Below are positions 16,187 to 23,549 of a stretch of DNA of 27,440 nt, in pieces (the stretch's first letter is position 1; each line of letters begins with the position of its first letter). Source of the stretch: CAYSCZ01 sp964429655 (lineage in GTDB: Bacteria > Bacteroidota > Bacteroidia > Cytophagales > Cyclobacteriaceae); assembly GCA_964429655.1 (NCBI GenBank), contig CAYSCZ010000044.1:1-27440 (forward strand). The letters are read 5' to 3'. The notes below the pieces were generated by a model that ran no database searches, was not told the DNA's origin, and worked only from the letters and a program-made list of their open reading frames with translations. The position numbers and the translations under genes were made by a program.

Positions 16187-17396
16187 AGATAATTTCGAGA
16201 AAGCCTGGCAACATAGGCTGCAGGATTATGAAGCTGAACCTCCTGCCACTGCAAAATCTCTAATATTCTCTGCCCTAAGGAAACCTTCGTGGATTTTAAC
16301 CTCACGATTTGCGCTTGTTTTTTTATCATTCTCTATACCTCATCCTACGAATGATTTTAATTTGTTTTTCGATCAAAAGCGTGAACAGGTAATATCTATC
16401 GAAACGACTGCTGATAATAAATCTCAAAATCAAATACGGAATTACATTAAAGATACTAACACCGGCAAAACACCAATTATTGAGAATACCGAAGAAATTA
16501 TTACCACAGGGAATGAAGATCAGGTTAGCAAGGTAACGAAATATGAAAGCGACACTGAATATATTTCAATCAAAAACCTCAATCAAAAACCATCTCAGGA
16601 AAAGGATATTTTTTTAAGCCAAAAAAGTGACCAACCTTCCATACTTGGATTCTCTCATATTTCTGCCAGTGATACAAGAAATATTGACTCACAACTACCT
16701 TCTGACCTCAACAAGGTGAGTCTACCGATAATTAAAAAAGAGCAGCCTGTATCAAAACTATCCTTCTACAGCTCTTTTATGACTTACTTAATTTACAGCA
16801 GGGTAACGCCCAACAAATCCGATGATGTTATTCTCGACAATTTCAGCAGTCAGTCTGCTTTATCGTTTAGCAGGCTAGGATGGCGCGGATCTTTAGGGGT
16901 GGAGTATCCTGTTAATGATAGAATTACTATTTATGGAGGTGCCGCAGTCAATCAATATGATCTGATGTTGAGTTTTGAGAAGCGGCCGGTTACACCTGAG
17001 GCTTTTATAATTGAGGGGAATAACCTGGTAACCACTTCTTTTTCCTCTGAATCTGTGAATCATGAGGAAAAATATATAGGATTAGGTTCAATCACTGGTT
17101 TGAACTATTATGTAAAACGCGGCAAAAACCTCAACCATCTAATTGACATATCTTTAGAATTTCAAGCGAGAATAAATTCCAGTGAAGGAGTACAAGCAAT
17201 TAGAAACAACCAGCTTATTACTAATTTAGGTTACAGAATGGAATATAAATGCTCTGATCAATTGAAATTTAAAATTCACCCCAACCTGGGTTATTCCTTA
17301 ATTAATCCTACAGCTGAGGGTAATCTGTTTTCAATAAGTCCTTTTAGTTTGGGTGTGGATTTTGGCTTGATGTATAGATATTCTTTGAAGAAATGA
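16173..17396 (+). CDS. Anti-sigma-like protein fused to an outer-membrane beta-barrel domain
   Basis: 407 aa. The N-terminal 35 residues (FEDNFEKAWQHRLQDYEAEPP) match the short cytoplasmic segment that follows many Bacteroidota ECF sigma genes. A weak membrane helix lies at about 39-55. Residues about 60-195 are a low-complexity, Ser/Lys/Asn-rich linker. About 195-407 look like an 8-10 stranded beta-barrel (GWRGSLGVEYPVNDRITIYGGAAVNQY, NLGYRMEYKC, ISPFSLGVDFGLMYRYSLKK). An inner-membrane helix joined to a barrel suggests a protein spanning from the sigma factor to the outer membrane. Inhibition of the sigma factor is inferred from gene order and overlap, since no zinc anti-sigma motif is visible. 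Confidence 0.72.
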   Translation: MKSFEDNFEKAWQHRLQDYEAEPPATAKSLIFSALRKPSWILTSRFALVFLSFSIPHPTNDFNLFFDQKREQVISIETTADNKSQNQIRNYIKDTNTGKTPIIENTEEIITTGNEDQVSKVTKYESDTEYISIKNLNQKPSQEKDIFLSQKSDQPSILGFSHISASDTRNIDSQLPSDLNKVSLPIIKKEQPVSKLSFYSSFMTYLIYSRVTPNKSDDVILDNFSSQSALSFSRLGWRGSLGVEYPVNDRITIYGGAAVNQYDLMLSFEKRPVTPEAFIIEGNNLVTTSFSSESVNHEEKYIGLGSITGLNYYVKRGKNLNHLIDISLEFQARINSSEGVQAIRNNQLITNLGYRMEYKCSDQLKFKIHPNLGYSLINPTAEGNLFSISPFSLGVDFGLMYRYSLKK

Positions 17397-17441
17397 TAGT
17401 ATATTGATTATAACATTGCATTTTTGGAGAAAGTCAAAATC

Positions 17442-18299
17442 ATGAAAAAATGTGCCTTCCTGACCATGGAAAGTTTGGATGACTTTGTGTGTTATGATCA
17501 CCTCTTACATGAACCACTAAGAGCACTTGATTGGGATGTTACCGAAGTTCCCTGGAATAAAAATTCCAATTGGAAGCAATTCGATCTCGTGTTGATTCGG
17601 TCAACATGGGACTATCAGAACCATCCGGAGCAGTTTTTATCAGTATTGGAAGGGATAAACATTCAAAGTAAACTTGAAAATTCATTAGAGACGGTAAAAT
17701 GGAACCTCCAAAAGGATTATCTTCAAGACCTGCAAGGGTGCGGAATTGGGATCGTTCCAACCCTATGGGAACGCTCATTCAACGAAAAGAAACTCCATGA
17801 CTACTTCAATTTCTTTAATGAACCTGAGTTGGTGATAAAGCCACGCATTAGCGCCAATGCAGACAGGACCTACAGGATTTCCAAAGATTATCATAAGGGA
17901 TATATGGAACAGTTAGCAAGAGACTTTTCGATGTCCCGGTTTATGGTCCAGCCATTTCTTCCCTCTATTCTCGATGAGGGTGAATATTCTCTTTTTTTCT
18001 TTGGCGACCAATACAGTCATGCGATTGTGAAAAAACCAAAGAAGGATGACTTCAGGGTACAGGAAGAACATGGAGGCATGCTTCAATCCATTGTAGCTGA
18101 TCAAAGCATGATTGATTTATCAATCCGTATTTTGAAGAATATCGATCCGTTACCGCTTTATTCAAGGATTGACTTTGTTCGATATAAGGATCAGCTTGTC
18201 CTAATTGAACTTGAACTCATCGAACCGTCACTTTATTTCAATATGGATCAAAAGTCCCCCTACCTCTTCTCTAAAGTATTAAATGAATGGTATGGTTAA
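17442..18299 (+). CDS. Stand-alone RimK-like ATP-grasp protein
   Basis: 285 aa from ATG 17442 (an upstream in-frame TTG at 17424 is less likely). ATP-grasp enzymes activate a carboxylate as acyl phosphate and join it to an amine or thiol. Here the N-terminal domain carries RSTWDY (53-58), a signature of a family that includes the DcsG-type cyclo-ligase of cycloserine biosynthesis. The ATP-binding part shows VIKPRISANA (K133), the hinge VQPFL (Q170), GEYS (E181) and an acidic metal-binding end (IELELIEPSLYF). The substrate is unknown. It is convergent with the BaxI pseudogene and lies 1.6 kb before the amidoligase cluster. Whether it serves that pathway is open. Confidence 0.8.
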   Translation: MKKCAFLTMESLDDFVCYDHLLHEPLRALDWDVTEVPWNKNSNWKQFDLVLIRSTWDYQNHPEQFLSVLEGINIQSKLENSLETVKWNLQKDYLQDLQGCGIGIVPTLWERSFNEKKLHDYFNFFNEPELVIKPRISANADRTYRISKDYHKGYMEQLARDFSMSRFMVQPFLPSILDEGEYSLFFFGDQYSHAIVKKPKKDDFRVQEEHGGMLQSIVADQSMIDLSIRILKNIDPLPLYSRIDFVRYKDQLVLIELELIEPSLYFNMDQKSPYLFSKVLNEWYG

Positions 18300-18304
18300 A
18301 TAAA

Positions 18305-19045
18305 CTATCTGCTTCTCAGTTTAGAAAGCAACCTCAAAATTTCGATATAAAGCCAAATCAAAGTGACCATCAGCCCAAATGCGGCATAACATTCCATTTA
18401 TTTAAGTGAACCGGATTCTGCCTCGCTTTCAATAAAATCAAAAACAAGCACAAGATTTAAAGCTGCTACTATTACAACACCCAGGCTAAAAAGTATTCCA
18501 AAAGTGCCGCCTTCATGAATGAAAGGTAGATTTATACCAAAAAAGCCCATCACAAAATTGGCTAGATAAATCATTGCTATACCGTCTGTTGAAGCCGCAA
18601 CACCTAGCTTAAAGTTTTCAGTAACTCTAATTAATCCGGATTTATAAGCTGCGAGTAGACTAAACAGCGTTCCAAAAGTAAGGGCTACCGCCTACAGTAC
18701 AATGCCCGGAAACATCGTTTCATAATAGGCTGATAGTACACCTAAAAACAACCCCTCCGGTAAAGCGTATACAGGAGCGGTGATGCCCGGCCATTATTTT
18801 TTGAATACAGTGATGAAAGCCACCACTAGCCCCCTAATCCCGCCACTTACCATGAAAATACCGGTGGTAAATCTAGCCATAAACTGAGACCATGTATGTG
18901 TGGCAGTCAGTAATAAAAGTACCAAAATCAAAAAAGTTTTATTAACCATCCCCTCTATGGTCATAGCCTGTTCATTATTCCTGATCACAGACCCGGAGAA
19001 GGTTTTTGAATTCAATGCCGGATTGGCTGTTCTTCCAATAGTCAT
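18305..19045 (-). pseudogene. Bax inhibitor-1/YccA-family membrane protein, three nonsense codons
   Basis: The full 247-codon frame from ATG 19045 to TAG 18305 is conserved and matches BaxI/YccA multi-pass proteins: the start MTIGRTANPALNSKTFSG, then MTIEGMVNKTFLILVLLLL, ITAPVYALPEGLFLG, LTFGTLFSLLAAYKSGLIRVTENFK, FGILFSLGVVIVAALNLVL and FGLMVTLIWLYIEILRLLSKL. It is interrupted by TAA at 18794-18796 (after VFKK, where Glu is usual), TAG at 18692-18694 (before AVALTFG, where Gln is usual) and TAA at 18398-18400 (before MECYAAFGLM). There is no net frameshift along 741 bp. It appears recently inactivated. Readthrough of three stops is implausible. Confidence 0.88.
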
Positions 19046-19276
19046 AGTATTAATTTAACCAAATGGCTTTAAGTAAATATAATTGAAATACTTATGTTCA
19101 TATAGATAAAAGTATTTCCAGTTAATTGAATTTTAAATCAAAAATTCATGGCTAAAATATATCGCAAACCCATAACAAAATGGCATGAGATTTATTATCT
19201 TGATGATCGTAAACCACAAACCTTTGATAAACCACTTAATCGATTACCAACCTTGTTAATCACGAATTCAATCACT

Positions 19277-19756
19277 ATGAGATGGGTCCCTTCTATAATA
19301 TTATTTATCATAACATGTGCTTTTTATTCCGCAGGTCAGACCAATAACGATCCTCACTTCCCCATACAGGTAACAAACAACAGCATTGATTCCGTGCAAC
19401 ATAGAATTGTTGATTTTGTAAATAACGAATTAGGACTAAAGGTCAGCGCAAAGGAAGAATTAAAAGCAAATGATACCAACCAATCAGATTTTGTAAATCA
19501 TTTCAGCTTTGAGGGATCAGATAAGTTTTTAACACTTTCATTCTCTTTAAAAAATGGGAAAGAAAACATCATCACAAATTGTAGGATCAACGGTGACATT
19601 GACATAATGGCTAAGTTCTTCACCTCTTTCTGGCAAACAGAACTTTATGAAATTGATGAAACCATGATGGTTTTTTATTCTTTTGAGAATGATAGAGTAA
19701 AGCTTGAAGCCACAGGAAATGGCAATGCCTACATAGAGATAACCCCAAAATTGTAG
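19277..19756 (+). CDS. Secreted hypothetical protein
   Basis: 159 aa from the ATG at 19277, chosen because it starts a clear signal peptide (MRWVPSIILFIITCAFYSAG). A longer frame from ATG 19148 would put 43 charged residues ahead of it. The mature part has a helix (SVQHRIVDFVNNELGLKVSAKEEL) and then a strand-rich domain (FLTLSFSLKNGKEN, MMVFYSFENDRVKLEATGNGNAYIEITPKL). No family recognised. It lies between the BaxI pseudogene and the amidoligase cluster on the same strand as the latter, but 133 bp of non-coding DNA separate them. Confidence 0.7.
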   Translation: MRWVPSIILFIITCAFYSAGQTNNDPHFPIQVTNNSIDSVQHRIVDFVNNELGLKVSAKEELKANDTNQSDFVNHFSFEGSDKFLTLSFSLKNGKENIITNCRINGDIDIMAKFFTSFWQTELYEIDETMMVFYSFENDRVKLEATGNGNAYIEITPKL

Positions 19757-19889
19757 GCTTCTATTATATTAGGTCCCTGGATTTTTATGATACTTTGATT
19801 TACAAAGTTCAGTCGTTTTTTAATTTTCAAGATAGATTGCAATTACTTCGATGTATTTGTATTATTGTTTTAATCAAAAATGAAAATTA

Positions 19890-20597
19890 TTGAAAGAAGA
19901 ATATTTTAAGTGGCACTCTCCCAACCTTAATTTTGAAACGGAGCTATTAGTTTTCGGGCATCAGGGTTATCCAGTGATTATTTTTCCAACAACAAAAGGA
20001 AGTTATTATCAGTGCAAGGATTTTTTAATGATAGAATCAGCGCGGTGGTTCATTGAAGAGGGTCTTGTAAAAATTTATTGTGTTAGCAGCATCGATGAAT
20101 TGAGTTGGTATAACAGGGGAATCCGTCCGGCTGATCGGGTTAAAAACCATATGTGGTATGATCAAATGATACTTGAAGAGATTGTTGATAAGGTAAGGTT
20201 TGACACCTTGGTTGGAAAAGTATGTGTAACTGGCCCAAGTTTTGGTGGTTTCCATGCAGCTAACTTTGCTTTCAGGCATCCAGACCGGGTTAGCCATCTT
20301 TTTTGTATGAGTGGGGCTTACGACATCCGCCATCAAATGGACGGATATTATGATGAGAATGTTTATTTTAATAATCCGGTGGATTTTTTACCCGGTTTGC
20401 AGGATGAAAACCTATGGAAAATGAATATTATCCTGGGCACATGTGAGCATGACATCTGTAAAGGCGCTAATTATCAATTATCACATATTCTAGGCGATAA
20501 AGGCATAAATCACTGGTTGGATGATAGGCCAGGTCATCATCACGACTGGCCGGTTTGGCGGGATATGTTTCCACATTATTTATCTACTATAAATTAA
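19890..20597 (+). CDS. Alpha/beta-hydrolase, esterase D-like (cluster gene 1)
   Basis: 235 aa serine hydrolase of the putative esterase (EstD/Ag85-like) group. The nucleophile elbow is GPSFGG (S117). The likely acid is in CEHD (D188) and the catalytic histidine in GHHHDWPVW (H218), the usual HDW ending of this family. There is no signal peptide, so it is cytoplasmic. No in-frame ATG exists ahead of TTG 19890: a TGA at 19881-19883 closes the frame, so TTG is the probable start. The stop is 3 bp from the next start. In this operon it may cleave or transfer an acyl or ester intermediate of the ligase products. That is inference; the fold and triad are seen. Confidence 0.85.
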   Translation: MKEEYFKWHSPNLNFETELLVFGHQGYPVIIFPTTKGSYYQCKDFLMIESARWFIEEGLVKIYCVSSIDELSWYNRGIRPADRVKNHMWYDQMILEEIVDKVRFDTLVGKVCVTGPSFGGFHAANFAFRHPDRVSHLFCMSGAYDIRHQMDGYYDENVYFNNPVDFLPGLQDENLWKMNIILGTCEHDICKGANYQLSHILGDKGINHWLDDRPGHHHDWPVWRDMFPHYLSTIN

Positions 20598-20600
20598 GAC

Positions 20601-21548
20601 ATGAAAAAAATAGGTATATTATTTGGCAAAGAAAACTCTTTCCCCGCAGCATTCATTGATCGGGTAAACCAAAAAGAGGGGCATGATATCATTGCAGAGG
20701 CTGTTCGAGTGGAGATGGTTCAACAGGGAAGAGCAGTGGATTACGCGGTCATAATCGACAGAATATCACAAGATGTACCTTTCTACAGGGCTTACCTCAA
20801 AAATGCATCCATCTGCGGAACAGCGGTCATCAACAATCCTTTTTGGTGGAGTGCAGATGAGAAGTTTTTTAACAACGCACTTGCTGTGAAATCCGGAGTA
20901 CCGGTTCCCAGAACAGTTTTACTACCATCTCACGAAAGGCCACATGATACCGACGAGAACTCATTTAGAAACCTTAAATTTCCAATAAACTGGCAAGAGA
21001 TTTTTGAATATATAGGTTTTCCTGCGTTTATGAAACCCTATGCAGGGGGCGGCTGGAAAAGTGTGTATAAGGTGAATAATCCCGTCGAACTGTTTGAAGC
21101 CCACCAACAAACCGGGCAGCTTGTAATGATGTTGCAGGAGGCCATTGATTTTACCGATTACTTCAGGTGCTATTATTTGGGAGGGGATAGAATGCATATT
21201 ATGGCCTATGATCCGAGAAGGCCTTTTAATGAGCGATACATAAAAGAGTATTTACATTATGAGCCACCGTTGATCGAAGCAATATTCGAATACATGAAAA
21301 GGCTAAATCATGGCCTTGGCTATGAATTTAATACGGTAGAATTTGCAGTACGGGATGGCATACCTTATGCTATTGATTTTTGTAATCCGGCACCGGATGC
21401 CGACTATCATTCTGTAGGCCCCCACAATTTTGAATGGATTGTTGAGAACGCTGCTAACATGGCAATCGAGAAAGCCAGAAACCAAAGTGATGGTGGATAT
21501 AGTATGAATTGGGGGGATTTTGTGAAAAACTCCATTAACTATTTTTAA
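20601..21548 (+). CDS. ATP-grasp ligase (cluster gene 2)
   Basis: 315 aa ATP-grasp protein with an N-terminal Rossmann-like substrate domain (MKKIGILFGKENSFP, about 1-100) and the ATP-grasp fold after it. The nucleotide loop is FMKPYAGGGWKSV (K145), the hinge LQEAI (Q179-E180), and the metal and phosphate end VEFAVRDGIPYAIDFCNPAPD (E247, D259, N262). This layout is that of carboxylate-amine ligases such as RimK, GshB and D-Ala-D-Ala ligase, but no substrate-specific motif is recognised. It is separated by 3 bp from the esterase and 5 bp from the GCS2 gene, so clearly one transcript. Confidence 0.88.
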   Translation: MKKIGILFGKENSFPAAFIDRVNQKEGHDIIAEAVRVEMVQQGRAVDYAVIIDRISQDVPFYRAYLKNASICGTAVINNPFWWSADEKFFNNALAVKSGVPVPRTVLLPSHERPHDTDENSFRNLKFPINWQEIFEYIGFPAFMKPYAGGGWKSVYKVNNPVELFEAHQQTGQLVMMLQEAIDFTDYFRCYYLGGDRMHIMAYDPRRPFNERYIKEYLHYEPPLIEAIFEYMKRLNHGLGYEFNTVEFAVRDGIPYAIDFCNPAPDADYHSVGPHNFEWIVENAANMAIEKARNQSDGGYSMNWGDFVKNSINYF

Positions 21549-21553
21549 GCAGT

Positions 21554-22654
21554 ATGAATTTCTCCATTGGAATAGAAGAAGAATACCAGGTAATAAATCC
21601 TACAGATCTTGAATTATGCTCGCATGACCAGAAAATAGTGCTGGAAGCAAATAAGATTTTAGATGATCAAGCCAAAGGAGAAATGCATCAGGCAGTAGTT
21701 GAAGTTGGAACCAAGATTTGTAAAAACATATATGAGGCCCGGGAGCAGGTCAAGTTTCTTAGAAAAACCATCTCAGAAGTTGCCGGGATCCATGGGTTGA
21801 AGATTGCAGCAGCTGGAACCCATCCTTTTTCAAAGTGGGAGAACCAATCCATTACAGATCATCCTCGATATAAGGATATTGTGGACGAACTCCAGGATGC
21901 GGCAAGGTCAAATCTGGTTTTTGGACTTCATGTTCATGTTGGTATTGATGATAAAGAACTGGCAGTCCAGATAGCAAATTCCATGAGATATTTTCTGCCG
22001 CATGTTTTTGCTCTATCCACTAATTCACCTTTTTGGGAAGGAAGAAATACCGGTTTCAAATCATTTCGTACGAAAGTATTTGACAAATTTCCAAGAACAG
22101 GCATACCTGTATATTTTGATAGCCTGGCTGAGTATGAGAATTACATTAATCTATTGGTAAAAACAAATTGTATCGACAATGCCAAAAAAATCTGGTGGGA
22201 TATACGGGTTCATCCTTTTTTCCCTACCATCGAGATAAGAATATGTGATGTACCGATGACCGTTGATGAAACACTGACGATCGCTGCTTTGATACAGGCA
22301 ATTGCTGCAAAATTATATAAGCTTCGAGCAGCCAACCTTAGTTTTGTGAACTACAAAAGACCGCTTATAAATGAAAACAAATGGCGGGCATGCAGATACG
22401 GAATAGACGGAAACTTGATAGATTTTGGTAAGCAAAAAGAAGTGCATATCACCGAGCTGATCCATGAGTTGCTTGATTTTGTTGATGAAGTGGTGGATGA
22501 TTTGGGAAGCAGAGCAGAGATTAATTACGTACATAATATTATAGCAAAAGGTACCGGTGCTGACAGACAACTAGATGTTTACAAAAAGAATAAGAGTTTA
22601 CAGGAAGTAACTCAATATATTATCGACCAGACCATGCTGAATGTTTTAGATTAA
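21554..22654 (+). CDS. GCS2/YbdK-type carboxylate-amine ligase (cluster gene 3)
   Basis: 366 aa, the usual length of the GCS2 family (glutamine-synthetase fold). The N-terminus has the family start FSIGIEEEYQVI (E8-E10, metal/ATP binding), followed by VEVGT (E50), HVHVGID (H126, H128) and EIRICDVP. Characterised relatives are gamma-glutamylcysteine ligases. E. coli YbdK has only weak activity of that kind, so the family tells the chemistry (ATP-dependent amide formation on a carboxylate, often glutamate gamma-carboxyl) and not the amine. It is the middle gene of the cluster, with 5 and 18 bp gaps. Probably the enzyme that makes the first or central amide bond. Confidence 0.9.
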   Translation: MNFSIGIEEEYQVINPTDLELCSHDQKIVLEANKILDDQAKGEMHQAVVEVGTKICKNIYEAREQVKFLRKTISEVAGIHGLKIAAAGTHPFSKWENQSITDHPRYKDIVDELQDAARSNLVFGLHVHVGIDDKELAVQIANSMRYFLPHVFALSTNSPFWEGRNTGFKSFRTKVFDKFPRTGIPVYFDSLAEYENYINLLVKTNCIDNAKKIWWDIRVHPFFPTIEIRICDVPMTVDETLTIAALIQAIAAKLYKLRAANLSFVNYKRPLINENKWRACRYGIDGNLIDFGKQKEVHITELIHELLDFVDEVVDDLGSRAEINYVHNIIAKGTGADRQLDVYKKNKSLQEVTQYIIDQTMLNVLD

Positions 22655-22672
22655 AAATAAAAATACCTGCCT

Positions 22673-23500
22673 ATGCATCATAGAGATAAATTAAAAGTGG
22701 CTATTCTCGATATGTATAAAGAGGAACCCAACCTGGGGATGGCATGCATCAGGGAAATATTAGAAAATTATTCTGACGATATCCATGTCGATGAATTTGA
22801 AGTCAGGAGCAAGCTACAATTACCAAACACAAATTATGATATTTATATCTCTACCGGCGGACCGGGTAGTCCATTACCTGGTGATGGCGATTGGGAAGAT
22901 CCTTATTATAACTTGCTGGATAAGTTATGGACATCAAATCATTCAAATAGAAGAGGTGAAAAATATTGTTTGTTTATTTGTCACTCATTTCAGTTGGTAG
23001 CCCAACACTTTGAAGTTGGAGAAATCAGGCCCAGAAAATCAACGTGCTTTGGAATTCATTCTATAAATAAAACCAGTGAAGGGTATACCGACCCGATCCT
23101 ATCTTTACTGCCAGACCCATTTTACGGTGTGGAAAAAAGAGACTGGCAACTGGTGAATCCCAGACAAGGGATCTTAAAAGGTTTGGGGGCTTCAATTATT
23201 GCAATTGAAAAAGACCGACCACATGTAGACCTAGAAAGAGCGGTCATGGCTATCAGGTTCTCCAAAGAATTTGTAGGTTTTCAATTTCATCCGGAAGCTG
23301 AGCCTGTACAATTACACAATCATTTCCAGAAAGAAAAAACGAAAAAGAATACAATAAGGGACTTTGGTGAGAGACGTTATAATAATTTAATCAATCATTC
23401 ACTGGAAAGTGATAAAATTCCTTTAACTTATCATACAGTAATTCCTACCTTTCTGGAAGATGCTATAAACACACTTACTCTAAAAAGATCAGTAGCATAA
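22673..23500 (+). CDS. Class I glutamine amidotransferase-like protein (cluster gene 4)
   Basis: 275 aa with the class I GATase fold. The triad is C103 (LFICHSFQL), H206 and E208 (QFHPEAE), all present, so it is probably catalytic. The oxyanion region (STGGPGSP, 60-66) is normal. The nucleophile context CHSFQL departs from the common CxGxQ. The C-terminal tail beyond 212 (about 60 aa) is unassigned. Possible roles are to feed ammonia from glutamine to one of the ligases, or to hydrolyse a gamma-glutamyl product as PuuD-type relatives do. Gene order favours a role in the same pathway, and I cannot choose between the two. Confidence 0.85.
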   Translation: MHHRDKLKVAILDMYKEEPNLGMACIREILENYSDDIHVDEFEVRSKLQLPNTNYDIYISTGGPGSPLPGDGDWEDPYYNLLDKLWTSNHSNRRGEKYCLFICHSFQLVAQHFEVGEIRPRKSTCFGIHSINKTSEGYTDPILSLLPDPFYGVEKRDWQLVNPRQGILKGLGASIIAIEKDRPHVDLERAVMAIRFSKEFVGFQFHPEAEPVQLHNHFQKEKTKKNTIRDFGERRYNNLINHSLESDKIPLTYHTVIPTFLEDAINTLTLKRSVA

Positions 23501-23514
23501 ATCTTTTGCGGCCA

Positions 23515-23522
23515 TAAATTTG
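23515..23522 (+). promoter_or_regulatory. Possible internal -7 promoter element in the cluster
   Basis: TAAATTTG is an exact match to the Bacteroidota -7 consensus TAnnTTTG and lies in the longest gap of the cluster (49 bp). The expected TTG at -33 is not seen at proper spacing, so this is weak. If real, it would let the last ligase gene be expressed separately. Confidence 0.25.
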
Positions 23523-23549
23523 TTTCAAAACAGTTAGTTAGTCTATCTT

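Noticed and set aside
4734..19045. Alternative genetic code or stop-codon readthrough explaining the interrupted genes
   Set aside because: Both TAA and TAG interrupt genes here while TAA, TAG and TGA end the intact genes normally, and one of the three broken genes also has a frameshift and a truncation.
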